DNA of 64,000 bases from Wuchereria bancrofti (GCA_005281725.1 SSBO01000016.1:138768-202767); one strand, 5' to 3'. Counted from the stretch's first letter, positions 49,601 through 63,958 are shown. Numbers and translations: made by a program. The notes: generated from the sequence alone by a model not told the origin.

Positions 49601-49810
49601 TTGCCAAAATTAAATACAGCTTGTATTGGCTTATTTGAATTTTTTTTTTTTAATTATCGAGCAAGAGAGGAAATGACAAACTAGGAGTGACTGCAATTGG
49701 TGAGATAACTATATTTTGGTTGGTAATATTGAAACCAAAGAAAATACATTTGCTAGAAATTCTCTGCTTCATCATATCAGTTACTTGCCGATTAGTATGA
49801 AAAAATATTT
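46682..49810. repeat. False tandem duplication at N 48246
   Basis: 46682-48245 (1564 bases) recurs as 48247-49810 at offset 1565. The 89-codon minus-strand frame at 47590-47859 and its copy at 49155-49424 are one locus. It has a hydrophobic start but no other support, so conservation between the two copies is not evidence of coding. Confidence 0.95.
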
Positions 49811-52800
49811 TTGCGGAAAAAATGGCTATGAAGAAAAAAGTTAGACTTAACAAATCTCTCAAAAGTTAAATTTTATTGTTTGTTTCATTTTATAACAATT
49901 CTTCCCTTTTCTTGAAGTTAATTTGCAATAAAGAAATAAACTTTCAATAGAATATTGCAGTTAAGAATTCGATAATAGGTAGTGGAAGAAAAGAAATATT
50001 TACAATAAATTACCGGCTACTATTCCAGTGTAAGCTGGTTTAATTTTCGGAATTTTCATGGCTTTTTAAAACGAGCAAAATTTTGGGTTAACAAAAGATG
50101 ATCATCAAACAATTTTTGACTTAAATATTTGGATCAAATGAGTTAATATAACTTAATGCATCGTGTAGTTGTGGTAATTTTTATCGTAACTAATTATCAA
50201 GCAGATAATTTAGTTTAGAAAAAAACAGATTTTTTAATTAAAAACATATAATCATGGAAGGAAAGATAAAAAAACAAATGTATAGTTGCAGCAATAAGTT
50301 ATTGTATACCAGACTTTTAGAGTCCCAAAAAAGATGCAAATTTTAATACAAACTTATCTTAATCAACTTTTAAGCATTTACTTACAGTAGTTTGAGTTCC
50401 TAAATTTTCGATACAATTATTTCTACTTAAAAATGATGCGGAGGGATTTTGGCAATTCTATAGATGAAAATAATTGCAGTCTTTTTACACAATTTCCTAG
50501 ATACAATCAATCATCAGTTTTTGCAATAATGCTTTCATTCATTTGTTTTCATAACTGATATGTACATATCGGGAAGTGAAACTGACAATAATTACTTGGA
50601 AAGAACTAGAATTTATCAAGGTAATTTGTATTTTTTTAAAAAATTCTGTAAATCTTGCATACGATAACTTTTTTTTCTTATTCATTTGTATCACCAAATT
50701 CCCCTTTCATAACTAATATTTTAGAACAATGATACTTGCATTCTAAATATTTTATCAATGACAAATGCTAATTTTACAATTGCAATTGTTAGTATTAAAA
50801 GTAGAAGTTGAATTTACTTCATAATTTTACTGTAATTTAATAAATAACTGAGTGAAATGTTCCTTGATTTGAATATTAAAATTGTTAAGATGAAAGTGTT
50901 GTAACTGACAATATAGCAATATAATGATGGCAATATATAGGTATAACAGAACTTTTAGTATGATAAAAATTTTGATATAACAATAAAAGTTTTAATATAA
51001 GAAAAATTTCCACTATCAGAAATGAATCTTAATGATAATTCTGTTATATATAGATTATTTTCTTAAAATATAACAAATGTGAATATGGGTTAAAATTATT
51101 TAATGATAATTTCCAATATTAACCGTGTTGACATCATCTCTATTCCATTTCCTGTCATTCAGCTATTTTTTATCGGTCGCCTTTTTATTAGCCACACTTC
51201 ATGATTTTTATTTATGATATCTAATTATATTAATATCTCTAATTTTACATTAATAGTGACAGTGTTTTGATTTTTTCATAAAATTTCGCAAAATACATAA
51301 AATATTTCATAAAATAAAGCATCATATTGTTGTATTACAATGACATTAATTATTGAGCTTTTGCTGAAATAGAATATTTTGCGAATGTTCTGTAAAATTT
51401 TAGAACTTTCAAAAACTGGGACTATCCAATTTAATGGTAATTGGATCGGTCTTAAAGATTTTTTCACAAAATTAACTTTAAAAAGATATTTTTTTGTAAT
51501 TTAATTTTTCCAATTAGATAATTGTACGGCTTCATCCCACTCATCTCCTTCATTTTAACACAGAATTGTCCCATTGCATTTTCACAAATTTGTGAAATAC
51601 TATTTATTATTTCAATCTTATTGAATTTTTTCAATCATTAACATGATTACAAAGCCATACATTTACCATTAATTGCATCATTCATGAATTTGCATCGCTT
51701 TACTCGGATTAAAATTAAATTTTTAGCTTTTAGATTGATCATAAATTTCTCATCTATTGTAGTATGTAATTTCCCGGGTGTAAACAAAGTGAAAATGTCA
51801 CAATTTAATCAATACTAATTCTTCCCTCTACTCTTTCCTAATTTTTCCTTGAAAATTTTACTTCCAATGAATTTTTGTTTTGCGGTTATATTTTCATCCA
51901 CCAACTAAACCAACTATATCGCCAATTTTTAATACTATATAATTGAATCGAAATAAATTTAATTTATTTCAGTCACGTTCATGACACATAAGCTTTCAGA
52001 TTAACTGTTCTGATAATGTGGCATGAATTGATACATTGATGGATAGTGCGCATATATTTTTTGAAAGTACTGCTTTTCTCGATGTGATAATTTAAGATGG
52101 ACAACTGCTTTACGTGTGCAAATGGTTGAATGATGAATGTGTTTGGATGTATTTTTTTCAACAATGTAATTTGGATGTAATTTTTTAAATAATAAGATTG
52201 AGATGTAATTTTCTGGAACAACATAACTGCATACTGCTCTTCACTGCTTCATTCTCAGCTCATTTCATTTAATTTTTCCTCCCAAAAATCTTATATTTCT
52301 ATTGCTGTGATTATAATTGATAACTGTGTGATTATAACTGATATATGAAGTTTGAAATAAAGTGTAAAACTTTCAAATACAATTCAAATTAATGCATCAA
52401 TGTTTCAATTTGCATACTTTCTGCTTTTTGAATTCTTATTTCAAGTTAACTCATTTGTGAAATTATTGATTATTCACTTTTATTCATCCAATATCATTTG
52501 AAAAAATGTAGCAATAATTATTGGTTGCAGTGTTTTTTATTTTATATTAACTGCTCATGTTGCAACTGGGAAATAATATAAATGTAAAAATATTTTTACT
52601 TTTTTAAATGAGTTGTTTGTGATAGAATGATTAGCGCAACAATGCTTACTGCATTTCCAATGTTAATTAATCACCAACTGTTCTAAAAAGCTTTCCTTTC
52701 CTTGTCATATTCTTGTTCATTCCATTTTTCCCTCTTTTTAATTCCGCCTTTTCCCATTCTCAATCCTTTATGCTCCCGATTATTGGAATATTTTTGTTAT

Positions 52801-53860
52801 TCATCTTTAACTAAATCTTTTTATTTTTTATTTAATGACTCAAATTTACAAATATTTTTGCCTTTTGAGAGAATCATGTGCTGCAAGTTTTAGACATCAT
52901 TAGGATTATAAGACCAGTCAGCTATTCTGTTATTGCGCAAATGTCGTTAACATATCCTATCATCGAGCTTCTTACGTAAGTACATGAATCAATCCTTGTC
53001 AATAACTACGCATCGAGGAAAAAAAGTCCAAAAAAAAATACAAGTAATTTAATAACAAGTCATTGTTAAATCACTTATAATCATTGTTAAAATTTTCAAA
53101 TTCAAAGAAATGCGAAATTTGGCTTCCGATGCTTCTTAACGTTTTCTCTTCGACATATTTTCAAATCTTAAAAACTTCAACACCTAGCCAGTATATAATA
53201 ACTTGATGCCTTCAATCGTTCCAATCCTATAACTACTATCTTTTTTCTTCAAAATCCACAATTCAGGCTCTTGATGAACGGAACTTTGTGTCAATAACCT
53301 GTCAACGTACGGTTTCTTCACCGACAATGCTTTGGAATTCATCTGTCAAGTTTTAACAAATCCAATCGTTATTACTTTTAAAGATCATAGATGTTGCATT
53401 TCATGTTTTTGAGAGTTTTTCTTTTTTTTTTTGGAATTTCAGTTGGTATACTCAGAATTTTTTTTATTTTCTTGTGGTTTAGAAAACCATTTAAAAATTT
53501 TATTCGGATGACTAGTAATTTACAACTAAAAATGTTCAAAAATCTTTGAATTCCAATCTATCTCAAATCTGATCAAATGTAATTTTCAAATATATTTGAT
53601 GTTGATGCGATCTTTTATCTTATTTTCAAAATAATTATGCAATAAAGCTCCGTAGATGAAGATTAATGATTTTAATGGGCTCAAATCGATCATGAACAAA
53701 AGAATTTATCTTGCTTAGTGATTTAGTCTTCTACGTAACGTGCTATATTCGTTATTGTTATGTTGATGCGTCAGATACGTCATATCATTGGCAAGATAAA
53801 TATGGTCATCACTCATTCATCCTATATTTCACTATCATTATTATCATTATAATCTGAATT
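49811..53860. other. Intergenic upstream of the TMC gene
   Basis: No gene supported. A 30-base segment at 52987-53016 recurs with two mismatches at 54474-54503, in intron 1 of the TMC gene. Confidence 0.45.
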
Positions 53861-56800
53861 ATGAGTATCGGTGTTGGTGATGCATCAGCTGTACTACCTC
53901 CAGCATTATTGGCACGACCTAGCGTACGTCGGGGTTCCGTTTTTTCGGATTTGGTCACAATTTTTCGCCGAGGTAGTTCGCATCCAAATCGATTGATCCA
54001 GCGTCTTTCACGTCCATCAGTTAAACAATCGACGGAAAACAAAAAGCAGTAAGTTATTTCTTTTAACACAATTATTATCAATTATAGCTAACGATTATCG
54101 AATTCGTGATCGTCTCAATTTTTTTTTATTGCTACTAATGCTGCTGTCATTGCTTCTGCCGCTGTTGCTGCTTCTGGATGATAACGATAATGATAATAAG
54201 CTGTGTCAAAATATGGGTATAATATTGTCGCAATAAATGTAATAAAGCTAAAAGTTAAATAATGTCTGTTAATTATTTCGAAAGCATTTGTTTAAATTGT
54301 TAGCTATAAATTTAATAATAGTATTTGCTTCTTACTAACATTTCTAATTGTTATCAGTCGATTCCTACCATTAAAGCCGTATCTCAGTACATACACAACG
54401 CTTGTTACAAGTAACAGCTGTGAAGTACGTTTGGGAGGGAGCAAAGAAAGAATGCTTTTCATTAAAATTTAACAATCAATCCTTGTCAACAACCACGCAT
54501 CGATATGTTAGTTTTTACTACATTTTCATCATTAATTAGTAAAAGTTTGTTTTTTTTTTCGAAAACTTCCCAAAAAAAGGAATATGGAATTATCATCATT
54601 GTAATTCAATAAAAGTTATATAGTTTCTAGGTAATTGAGAAAATACAATTAAATATTTAAATTAAGCTAAAAATTTTGAATTTATATTTAAATCATAGTA
54701 TTTTTTACCATATTTAGAAAAAAGGGAAAAGGAATTTAGTTTGAGTTAGAAGATACAATCATTAAGTGAACGTATTAATTATAATAAAGAAAATGAAATT
54801 TGAAAATAAGGAAGACAAAAGGGCTATCAGCACCTGATGTTTGTTTTTTGTTTGTTTTTTTTTGCTTTGGAGAATGAGTGAGTGTGAGTTTAATAAATGA
54901 ATTATCCCAAGATTCCATGAAATAAATTTTAAAGGCAACGTTAGATTAAATAATTTGCTTGCAATCAATTGATTTTAAAGAAAAATTTTTAATCTGATAT
55001 TTAATCTGATCATCATCGAATTATTTTATTAATATTATCAACGCTGTCATCTTATCAATATCGTTCTTCCTCTGATAAGTCAATGCAATTTAATCAATAC
55101 GGCAATTACTGTTCATTAGACCTCGTTTGTTTAAATTAATAATGATTATTTGAAACGAACATGAAGTTTAGGTATAATATTTGTAAAAATTATTTGTATT
55201 TCAAACTACGAGAAGAAATTACTATTATTATTATCATAAAAAATAGTGATAATTACGGATGGGTAGAAGTTAACATATTAAATTTAAAGATTGGAGTGGA
55301 AGAAATTGTTATGCAAATTAATGTTTTAGGGAAACCGGAGAATTTCTTAAGCCAACAACATGTGCAAATGAGCAATACCAAGAAGAGGAATCAGAAGAGA
55401 TTAATCAGCCAATGAGTCGCCAAGTATTATTGGATAAAATCCGAGAGAAAAAAGAAGTAATTGGAAAATTACGTTGTCAGCCATGGAATATGAATCGTAA
55501 GCGACGAACTCTACGGTAATTAGCATATTTATTTCCTTAAACTTTATCAACTTTTGATTACATTATAAAACAAGATTTAAAAAATATTACAAAAAGTTTT
55601 TATTTTAGTAATTATCTCTTTTTATTCAATTTATCAATAAATTTAAAATTGTTGAAAAACAACAAGTATGATACTATGAGTTTTATAATTGATATTTTTT
55701 ATTACAATAACAATTATTCAGGATATATAGTTATGATTAGTTATAGGATTATTAAATAAAATTATTTCAGAAAAAAAGCTTGAAAATTGATGTATAAAAC
55801 ATTAAATTGAAAATTGTATTTCTTTTAATGCAATTTTTTTCCTTTATATTTACAAATTAAATTTTTTCCTCAAAACTGTTTTTTTATTTATTGCTTTTAT
55901 TTATTTTTTTAAACAAAATTTTAACCACTACTTTTACGTGAAAAACAGCGTATTTCTAAGATTTTTTACAACCAAACATGAATAAAAATGTTATTTTACA
56001 AAAACATTAATATCATTCTGAATGAATTAATTAATGCTTTTAGCTATCATCAATTCTCACTGTTAATTATTGATGCTTAATAATTCATAAAACTTTTGAA
56101 AAAAAAAAATATTTTTTTTAAATTGTATTAATACATCAATAATTTAAAATGAAGAAAGCTTAAAATACGAATGGTTGATAATAAATAACTTTTACTTGGA
56201 GTTATAGGAGATAAGTGGAATTTTAGAATTCACTTTTGATTTTTTAAACGAACTAATCATTCATATCATTAGCATTACTTTTAGATGCCATATAAAAAAG
56301 GAATAATTTGAGAACAGTGGAAAAGTGATTGAAAAATTTTTATTGTTATGCTATTATTTCTATTTAATTATAGATAGTAACATTTCTATATCTAACTCAA
56401 ATTCGAATTGCTTCAATTCTTCTTTTTTTTTTTTTAATAGATTAGCGCAGAAATATGTGGCACAACACGAATCACGGGTATCTAAGACACACTTATTAAA
56501 AGTGGAATTGAAGAAAAGATGGGGTGCATTCTGTCGTTGGGCTGATAACGTCAAAATTTACTTAATACCATGGGAAGCTAAAATTAAACGCATCGAAAGT
56601 ATGTTCTTTAAGTTAAAGTTAAAATTTAACTGTGCATTCTACCAAATTCTTTTAATCTCTTTCGAATATTTTAATAATAGTTTTGCTAAAGAAAACCTCT
56701 AAAGTTATCATTTTATTTTAGGTCATTTTGGATCTGTGGTATCCTCATATTTCACGTTTCTTCGTTGGATTGTTTACGTAAATTTGATAATTACCTTAAT

Positions 56801-59800
56801 TATAATCTCATTCATCGTCATTCCAGAGGTTTTCTTTTAGCCATTTTTTTGTTGATATTAGTGAAATAATTTCAATATTTAATTCCTTCAATATTTAATA
56901 TTGTACAGTTCTCAATTAAGTTAATAACAACGAATTCCTTAATTCATTATACTTTAAATTGAATAGACAGAGAAGCTTCAATAAAATGATGCAATTTCAT
57001 TGTAGAATGCTTTTTTGTCCATGACAATAATCAAAATATCACGTGAGTACAAGACGTTACATTACTTGAAAACATTATGTGGAAACGTTAATCAGTACGC
57101 TAACTGAAACAAATAATGTGAAAATAATCTTTCACCAATTTTTGACTTATTTGCAGATGCTAGCGGACGCTGCAGCAGATCCGAATCGCATGAATCGAAC
57201 TGCATCAAGGAAAATTATTCCATCACAAGAATTAGTACATGCGGATGAATTACAAGTCGTCTCAAATTTTGATGTACTTTCTTGTTTATTATTGACATTA
57301 TCATTATTTCTTAGAAAATAATCCTTGGTTAATTAAGCCAATCAATTTTCTCAGAAGTTAGAATTGTCGTAGACTATACATTTCTATAATATAATTGTAG
57401 TATAATCGTTCATTGATAATATTATCAAAAAAAAAAATCAAAAAAAAACACTTGGTGTAACATTTAAAAGGCATAATAAAATGGATTAATTTTTGATTGT
57501 GTCTTAAATTTTTTTTATTGTAATTTGAAATTTTTAAAAAATTTTTAGTTTAAATTTGAAGATTTTTTGTAATTCGAAATGAATTCCAAAGACTAATTTA
57601 ACAAAATGCAATGAATGGAATTATTATAAATCTTAAAATCCTTTTCTCCCTTCAAACTTATCAATAAACAATTTACATTCATTATCATATCATATCAATG
57701 AATGATTATTCAACACATCACATTACATTTTTCATTATTGCAGGGCTATCTTAAGTATTCACCACTGTTCTACGGTTATTACAGTAATGATGAATTTGTA
57801 GGAGCACGGGTACGATATGCTGTACCACTAGCTTATTTTATCATTACTTTATTTGTATTCGGATATAGTTGCTTTGCAATCCTCAGGAAGTTGGCATTCT
57901 TTACATATTTTAATTTTTTTTTATTTAAGTTTCTCTAAAAATTCAATATTTTTTTCAAAATGTAATAACCTTTGTAAATGATACAATAATTAAAAGAAGC
58001 CTGTAAAGCTTTTTCTTTTTCCTTTTTTTTTTTTTTGGAAAAAAGTTTTTAATTTAATTGAAGTCTTTAATTAAAAGCTTTGATTTATAGAGTTTAATGT
58101 ATATCAAATCCAGCCTCCAGTATTTAATTAAAAATTGAAAAGTTTAATTGGCTTATATAATTTATATAGCGAATCTTAAAGAAAGCAATTAAATAAGACT
58201 CAAAAAAAAAATTTTTTTTATTTTCCAAAATGATAAATTTATTGAGTGTGAAAATTCTTTGGTATACTTTAGCATTTCTTAAAATGAGCATGAATTAGAT
58301 TAAAATATAAGAGAAGGAAATTTAGATTGAAATATTTTTAAAGATTTTTTTTTACAGGATGGCAATGAACGCTCGCTTAAGTAAATTATCAGATAAAAAA
58401 ACGGATCAATACATATTCAGTTGGAAATTATTTGGCGGTTGGGACTATACGATCGGTAATAGCGAAACAGCCAGTAATACTGCCATGGCTATTGTCATCA
58501 AACTCAGAGTATATCTATCTGTTTACTTTGCTAAATAAATAAAATTCAATCATTTTCATTTGAATCTTTTTTCTTCAGATTCCAATTAATTTATTTGATA
58601 ATATATTTGCATATATTACAGGAATCAATTATGGAATGTCGAGTAAATTCGGAGAAAAAGTTTAAACCGTTACTTTTCTTGGCTCGTGTAATAGCGAATG
58701 CTATCATTCTAGTAATGCTTGCATTTTCCATTTATACGATCTCATTTGCTGTTCAGACATCAGAAACAGTCGAGAAAACTGGCAATTTATTTACAAAGAA
58801 TCAAGTCCGTTTTAATTTCAAAATGATAATAAGATGATTCTTAATAATTTTTCATATTTAATTATTCTTAGATTTATACTATTAGTTTAAATTTTCTAAA
58901 ATAGTAAGAAATATTATTGCAGTAGCAGGAATGATTGGGATCTTATTAGTAGTTCGAGCTATTTCTTCACCATTTGAACGTTATCAAAAATTTCTTTCTA
59001 GCTCCAAAAGTGAGATTTTTTTTGATTGGAACATTCTGATATCATTAGAACATCAATCAATTTCCTATCACTAGAATATTAGCAAAGTATTTTTAGTATA
59101 AAAATGAAATTTATTGCTTTTCCTGAATTAAGCAAACATTTTGATAATGTGTAGGTACCCACGATAATTGCTACCATAACCAATGTTTTTCCAATGATTT
59201 TTGATCTTATCGGTCAAATTGAAAGATATCATCCACGAACAGCTCTTCGAGCACATTTAACAAGGTATGAAATAATCAAAATTCATTAATAGCGTTAGTG
59301 ACTATTCCTTACACTTTAGACTACTATATTTTTTTAAAAAAAAAGAAAAAAATATAAAATTACGGAAAATTTCTCATGAATGTCCGAAATTGTTGAAATT
59401 ATTAAAATATTCTTGGCAATAAAATAATTTAAATTCTTTAAAAGAAGCAATAAATAAATACGTGAGAAATTAATGACTTTCTTACTATCACTTCCAGAAG
59501 CATAAATGAAATTAAAATGATTAAAATTGAAGATTAGAATGATGCATTTATATGTAAACTGATAAGTTTCATTATTTATTATTTATATGCATGGAATAAA
59601 ATATGTTTAAAATTAATAAATGAGACAATTTAGAGTTTTGGTTCTCTATGTGCTCAACTATATTACATTTATCATAGCACTATTTGAGAAGCTTGATAAA
59701 ATTCGTGATGATGAATTGATGAAAATTATTAACGAGCAGAATGCCATGGTATTCATCTTTCCATTTTTCATTTCAATGAAATGATATCATTTATTTCATT

Positions 59801-62800
59801 CTTTTAAAATAATTTATCAAAAATTCATTCCATTCATTAATTCTTATCAATCTTTTCTATGATAAGTGATAAATATTATGATAATAAAAAAAAATCAGTT
59901 ACATTTTATTATTATCATTACATTTGCGCAATTTTGAAAAAAAAAGTAAAATAAAATTGCTATGTTTCGTTGTTTTCTTAATTTTAATCTTTCCAATATT
60001 TTTTCAAAAGAATAAAAAACGTTTTTTTCTTTTCATAATTTGAAATTTCAAATGCAACTTGTAAATTAAATATTTTTAATTGCAGTTTCTTCATGATGAG
60101 CAATATTCGGCATCGACCAAATTTCACAGTCGTAATTTTGTTAATGCTAAACAGGCTAATATGTTTGCTAAAACATCTTTAGAACGTTTTTCCAATCTGT
60201 ACCAAAAATCATCGTTTACTAATGATGAAATACGTCAAAAGCGTCAAATATTGTATAATATGAAATCATCATCTAAATTTCCGGCTGGTACCATAGTTAG
60301 TTCATAATTTCATCATTTCTAATTTTACTATGTGTAAGCTATAGATTTAAAAAATTCTATTCAATAATCTAAAAGAATAAAAGTGTCAATGATTCATTAA
60401 TTGTAAATTGAATCTGTCATTTTGATTCATTCTTATTTCTCTTATCTAATTCAATTAGATCACAAAAAATTTTTTCATACATCCATAATTTACGTTGTGC
60501 AACTATACGTATACATATTTTTAATACACGTATGTAAACTGTACATATTTTTAATCTACTTTTTCAATAGTATTTTAAATATACGTTTTTTTTTAGGTAG
60601 AATCACATTATGGCCCTATTGGTCTAAATAATCCAAGTGCATTGCTAGCTAATAAAAGTTATCCATGGCAACACGGAAGATTTCAAGCAATTCGAATTGG
60701 TCCACCNGAATTAAGCAAACATTTTGATAATGTGTAGGTACCCACGATAATTGCTACCATAACCAATGTTTTTCCAATGATTTTTGATCTTATCGGTCAA
60801 ATTGAAAGATATCATCCACGAACAGCTCTTCGAGCACATTTAACAAGGTATGAAATAATCAAAATTCATTAATAGCGTTAGTGACTATTCCTTACACTTT
60901 AGACTACTATATTTTTTTAAAAAAAAAGAAAAAAATATAAAATTACGGAAAATTTCTCATGAATGTCCGAAATTGTTGAAATTATTAAAATATTCTTGGC
61001 AATAAAATAATTTAAATTCTTTAAAAGAAGCAATAAATAAATACGTGAGAAATTAATGACTTTCTTACTATCACTTCCAGAAGCATAAATGAAATTAAAA
61101 TGATTAAAATTGAAGATTAGAATGATGCATTTATATGTAAACTGATAAGTTTCATTATTTATTATTTATATGCATGGAATAAAATATGTTTAAAATTAAT
61201 AAATGAGACAATTTAGAGTTTTGGTTCTCTATGTGCTCAACTATATTACATTTATCATAGCACTATTTGAGAAGCTTGATAAAATTCGTGATGATGAATT
61301 GATGAAAATTATTAACGAGCAGAATGCCATGGTATTCATCTTTCCATTTTTCATTTCAATGAAATGATATCATTTATTTCATTCTTTTAAAATAATTTAT
61401 CAAAAATTCATTCCATTCATTAATTCTTATCAATCTTTTCTATGATAAGTGATAAATATTATGATAATAAAAAAAAATCAGTTACATTTTATTATTATCA
61501 TTACATTTGCGCAATTTTGAAAAAAAAAGTAAAATAAAATTGCTATGTTTCGTTGTTTTCTTAATTTTAATCTTTCCAATATTTTTTCAAAAGAATAAAA
61601 AACGTTTTTTTCTTTTCATAATTTGAAATTTCAAATGCAACTTGTAAATTAAATATTTTTAATTGCAGTTTCTTCATGATGAGCAATATTCGGCATCGAC
61701 CAAATTTCACAGTCGTAATTTTGTTAATGCTAAACAGGCTAATATGTTTGCTAAAACATCTTTAGAACGTTTTTCCAATCTGTACCAAAAATCATCGTTT
61801 ACTAATGATGAAATACGTCAAAAGCGTCAAATATTGTATAATATGAAATCATCATCTAAATTTCCGGCTGGTACCATAGTTAGTTCATAATTTCATCATT
61901 TCTAATTTTACTATGTGTAAGCTATAGATTTAAAAAATTCTATTCAATAATCTAAAAGAATAAAAGTGTCAATGATTCATTAATTGTAAATTGAATCTGT
62001 CATTTTGATTCATTCTTATTTCTCTTATCTAATTCAATTAGATCACAAAAAATTTTTTCATACATCCATAATTTACGTTGTGCAACTATACGTATACATA
62101 TTTTTAATACACGTATGTAAACTGTACATATTTTTAATCTACTTTTTCAATAGTATTTTAAATATACGTTTTTTTTTAGGTAGAATCACATTATGGCCCT
62201 ATTGGTCTAAATAATCCAAGTGCATTGCTAGCTAATAAAAGTTATCCATGGCAACACGGAAGATTTCAAGCAATTCGAATTGGTCCACCGTCACTTCCAA
62301 CTTTTCCAGTTCCACCTCTTCCACCTAATCCAACCTTAAATACTAGTGTTCTTACCGTATACATTTTTGTTTTTCCTTCCTTTCATACTGTTATATATAT
62401 TTTTTAACATACGTACGTAGATTGTACGTACTTTTAATATACATACGTGGACTGCACGTATTTTTTTAGATAGAATCACATTATGACTCTATTATGACCT
62501 TATTTATAATAATTTATAATTGCTGTAAAAAATATTGTTTTCTTCGCATAATATATTTATGATTAAATAATTATTTATTTACAAGTTATATCAATCAATT
62601 TTTTTTTTACCAATAATTCATAATTCAAAGTTGAAATTAAAAATTTTTTAAATTCCTATATTATTTCTAGGAATTAGGTCCACATTGGCAATTACAATCA
62701 AAATGGCAATCTCCAAAAACTATGATCTTAACGACAGCAGCAGCAACAGTAGAGACATCGTTACAAGATTCATCAAAAATTGTCGCAAAAACAACGACAC

Positions 62801-63958
62801 GGATTCCATGGAGTAGTAAAAGGAGACCAAAACCAGCTAAAATATTTAAAAAAACAACTTCTGCTCCAATTATAACGTTTGATTCAAAAGGTAACCTATT
62901 AAATGATAAATATTTTTTTTAAAAAAGTTCTTTTAAAATCATTAAAAAATAATTTTTTTTAAAAAAAAAGTGAAAATTGATGCAATTTTAAAATCTAATA
63001 TCACTGCTACAAAAGCACTTATATCTCTCATTGATATTTGAAGATATAATTTAAGAACTGATAAAATTTCAGCTGATCTAATCAAAGAAAATGATACGAT
63101 TGCCCCTGTAATGTCTGAAAAAATGAGCACTATTTTATCGAATGAAAATGAAACAATCGTGACATCTTCAAATTCCACCACAGATAATGACACAGTGGTA
63201 CATATTGATAATATTTTTGAATAATTCAAATGATAATAGATTAGTGTATTTTCACTTCCGTAAATGAAATATGATCGGGTATAGATATGATGAAACTAGT
63301 ATAATAATTAGTTATGTAATTACTTTAACAAAAAACTAGTGTAATAGCATGATTAGTTTAACAAAAACATAATCAATAAGATAAACTAATAATTAAATTA
63401 ATTTCTTAGAAAGAATATGAAAATTGTAAAGAGAAAATTTGTTATATTATTTAAAATGTCATGAATTTAATGAAAATATACTATAGTTGATAGATATAAT
63501 TCTAATTTGATATTATTTTGCTACATATAAGATATTTTAAATTATATATGTATAACAAAGTTTCGCTTTTTAATTCTTGTATGCTCGCCAAGAAATTAAT
63601 TTAACTTTAATTTAATTATTATTGATTCATCCTAGATGATAGTTCTTACTATATCAAGATAATATTAGTTAACATAATATTAATTAAGATAATTAGACAA
63701 AAAACAACAAATTGCAAATTAGTTGCTATTACTGAATGGAAATTGAAGACAAAATTGAGGAAATAAAATTTTATTTGTTTTGACATTTTATTTTTTATTC
63801 GACTCACATTCTTCTTATCATTCAAACATTCGAATATGCATGATAAGATGCATTTCAGTTAGTGATTGCTGTAGATCGGATGGCGGAAGGGTTATCAGAA
63901 CAGAAAATTTCATCAAATGAATCCGGAAAAATAATTGTTGAAGATAGATATTTTAAAG
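53861..63958 (+). CDS. tmc: Transmembrane channel-like (TMC) protein, 3'-truncated by window edge
   Basis: Fifteen exons join in phase: 53861-54048, 55330-55515, 56441-56598, 56722-56828, 57157-57273, 57744-57889, 58358-58508, 58622-58804, 59155-59264, 59634-59748, 60086-60295, 62180-62356, 62671-62890, 63073-63197 and 63859-63958, giving 764 residues and continuing. Diagnostic TMC blocks: [13 protein letters not shown] and RKRRTLRLAQKYV (exons 2-3), [20 protein letters not shown] (exons 3-4), [19 protein letters not shown], and [20 protein letters not shown]. Predicted helices TM1 (about 192-212), TM2 (278-299), TM3 (372-395), TM4 (413-432) and TM5 (450-468) are present. Residues 470 onward form a long loop with many N-x-S/T sites, as in nematode TMC-1/TMC-2; TM6-TM10 must lie beyond the window. 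TMC proteins are pore subunits of mechanotransduction channels in the plasma membrane. The start is the first ATG after an in-frame TGA. The tmc-1 versus tmc-2 assignment is unresolved. Exons 9-12 are repeated by the N join at 60707. Confidence 0.92.
59125..62289. repeat. False tandem duplication at N 60707 covering TMC exons 9-12
   Basis: 59125-60706 (1582 bases) recurs as 60708-62289 at offset 1583. The repeat carries TMC exon 9 (59155-59264 / 60738-60847), exon 10 (59634-59748 / 61217-61331), exon 11 (60086-60295 / 61669-61878) and the start of exon 12 (60597 / 62180). The left contig stops inside exon 12, and only the second copy is complete. A gene model must use one set. Confidence 0.96.

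Noticed and set aside
59155..61878. Tandem duplication of TMC exons 9-11
   Set aside because: The second set begins right after the N at 60707 and repeats the end of the preceding contig exactly; it is an unmerged overlap.
53861..63224. TMC gene truncated after TM5, lacking the pore half
   Set aside because: The segment after TM5 matches the long loop of nematode TMCs, and a phase-compatible coding exon at 63859-63958 shows the gene continues past the right edge. The missing helices are simply outside the window.
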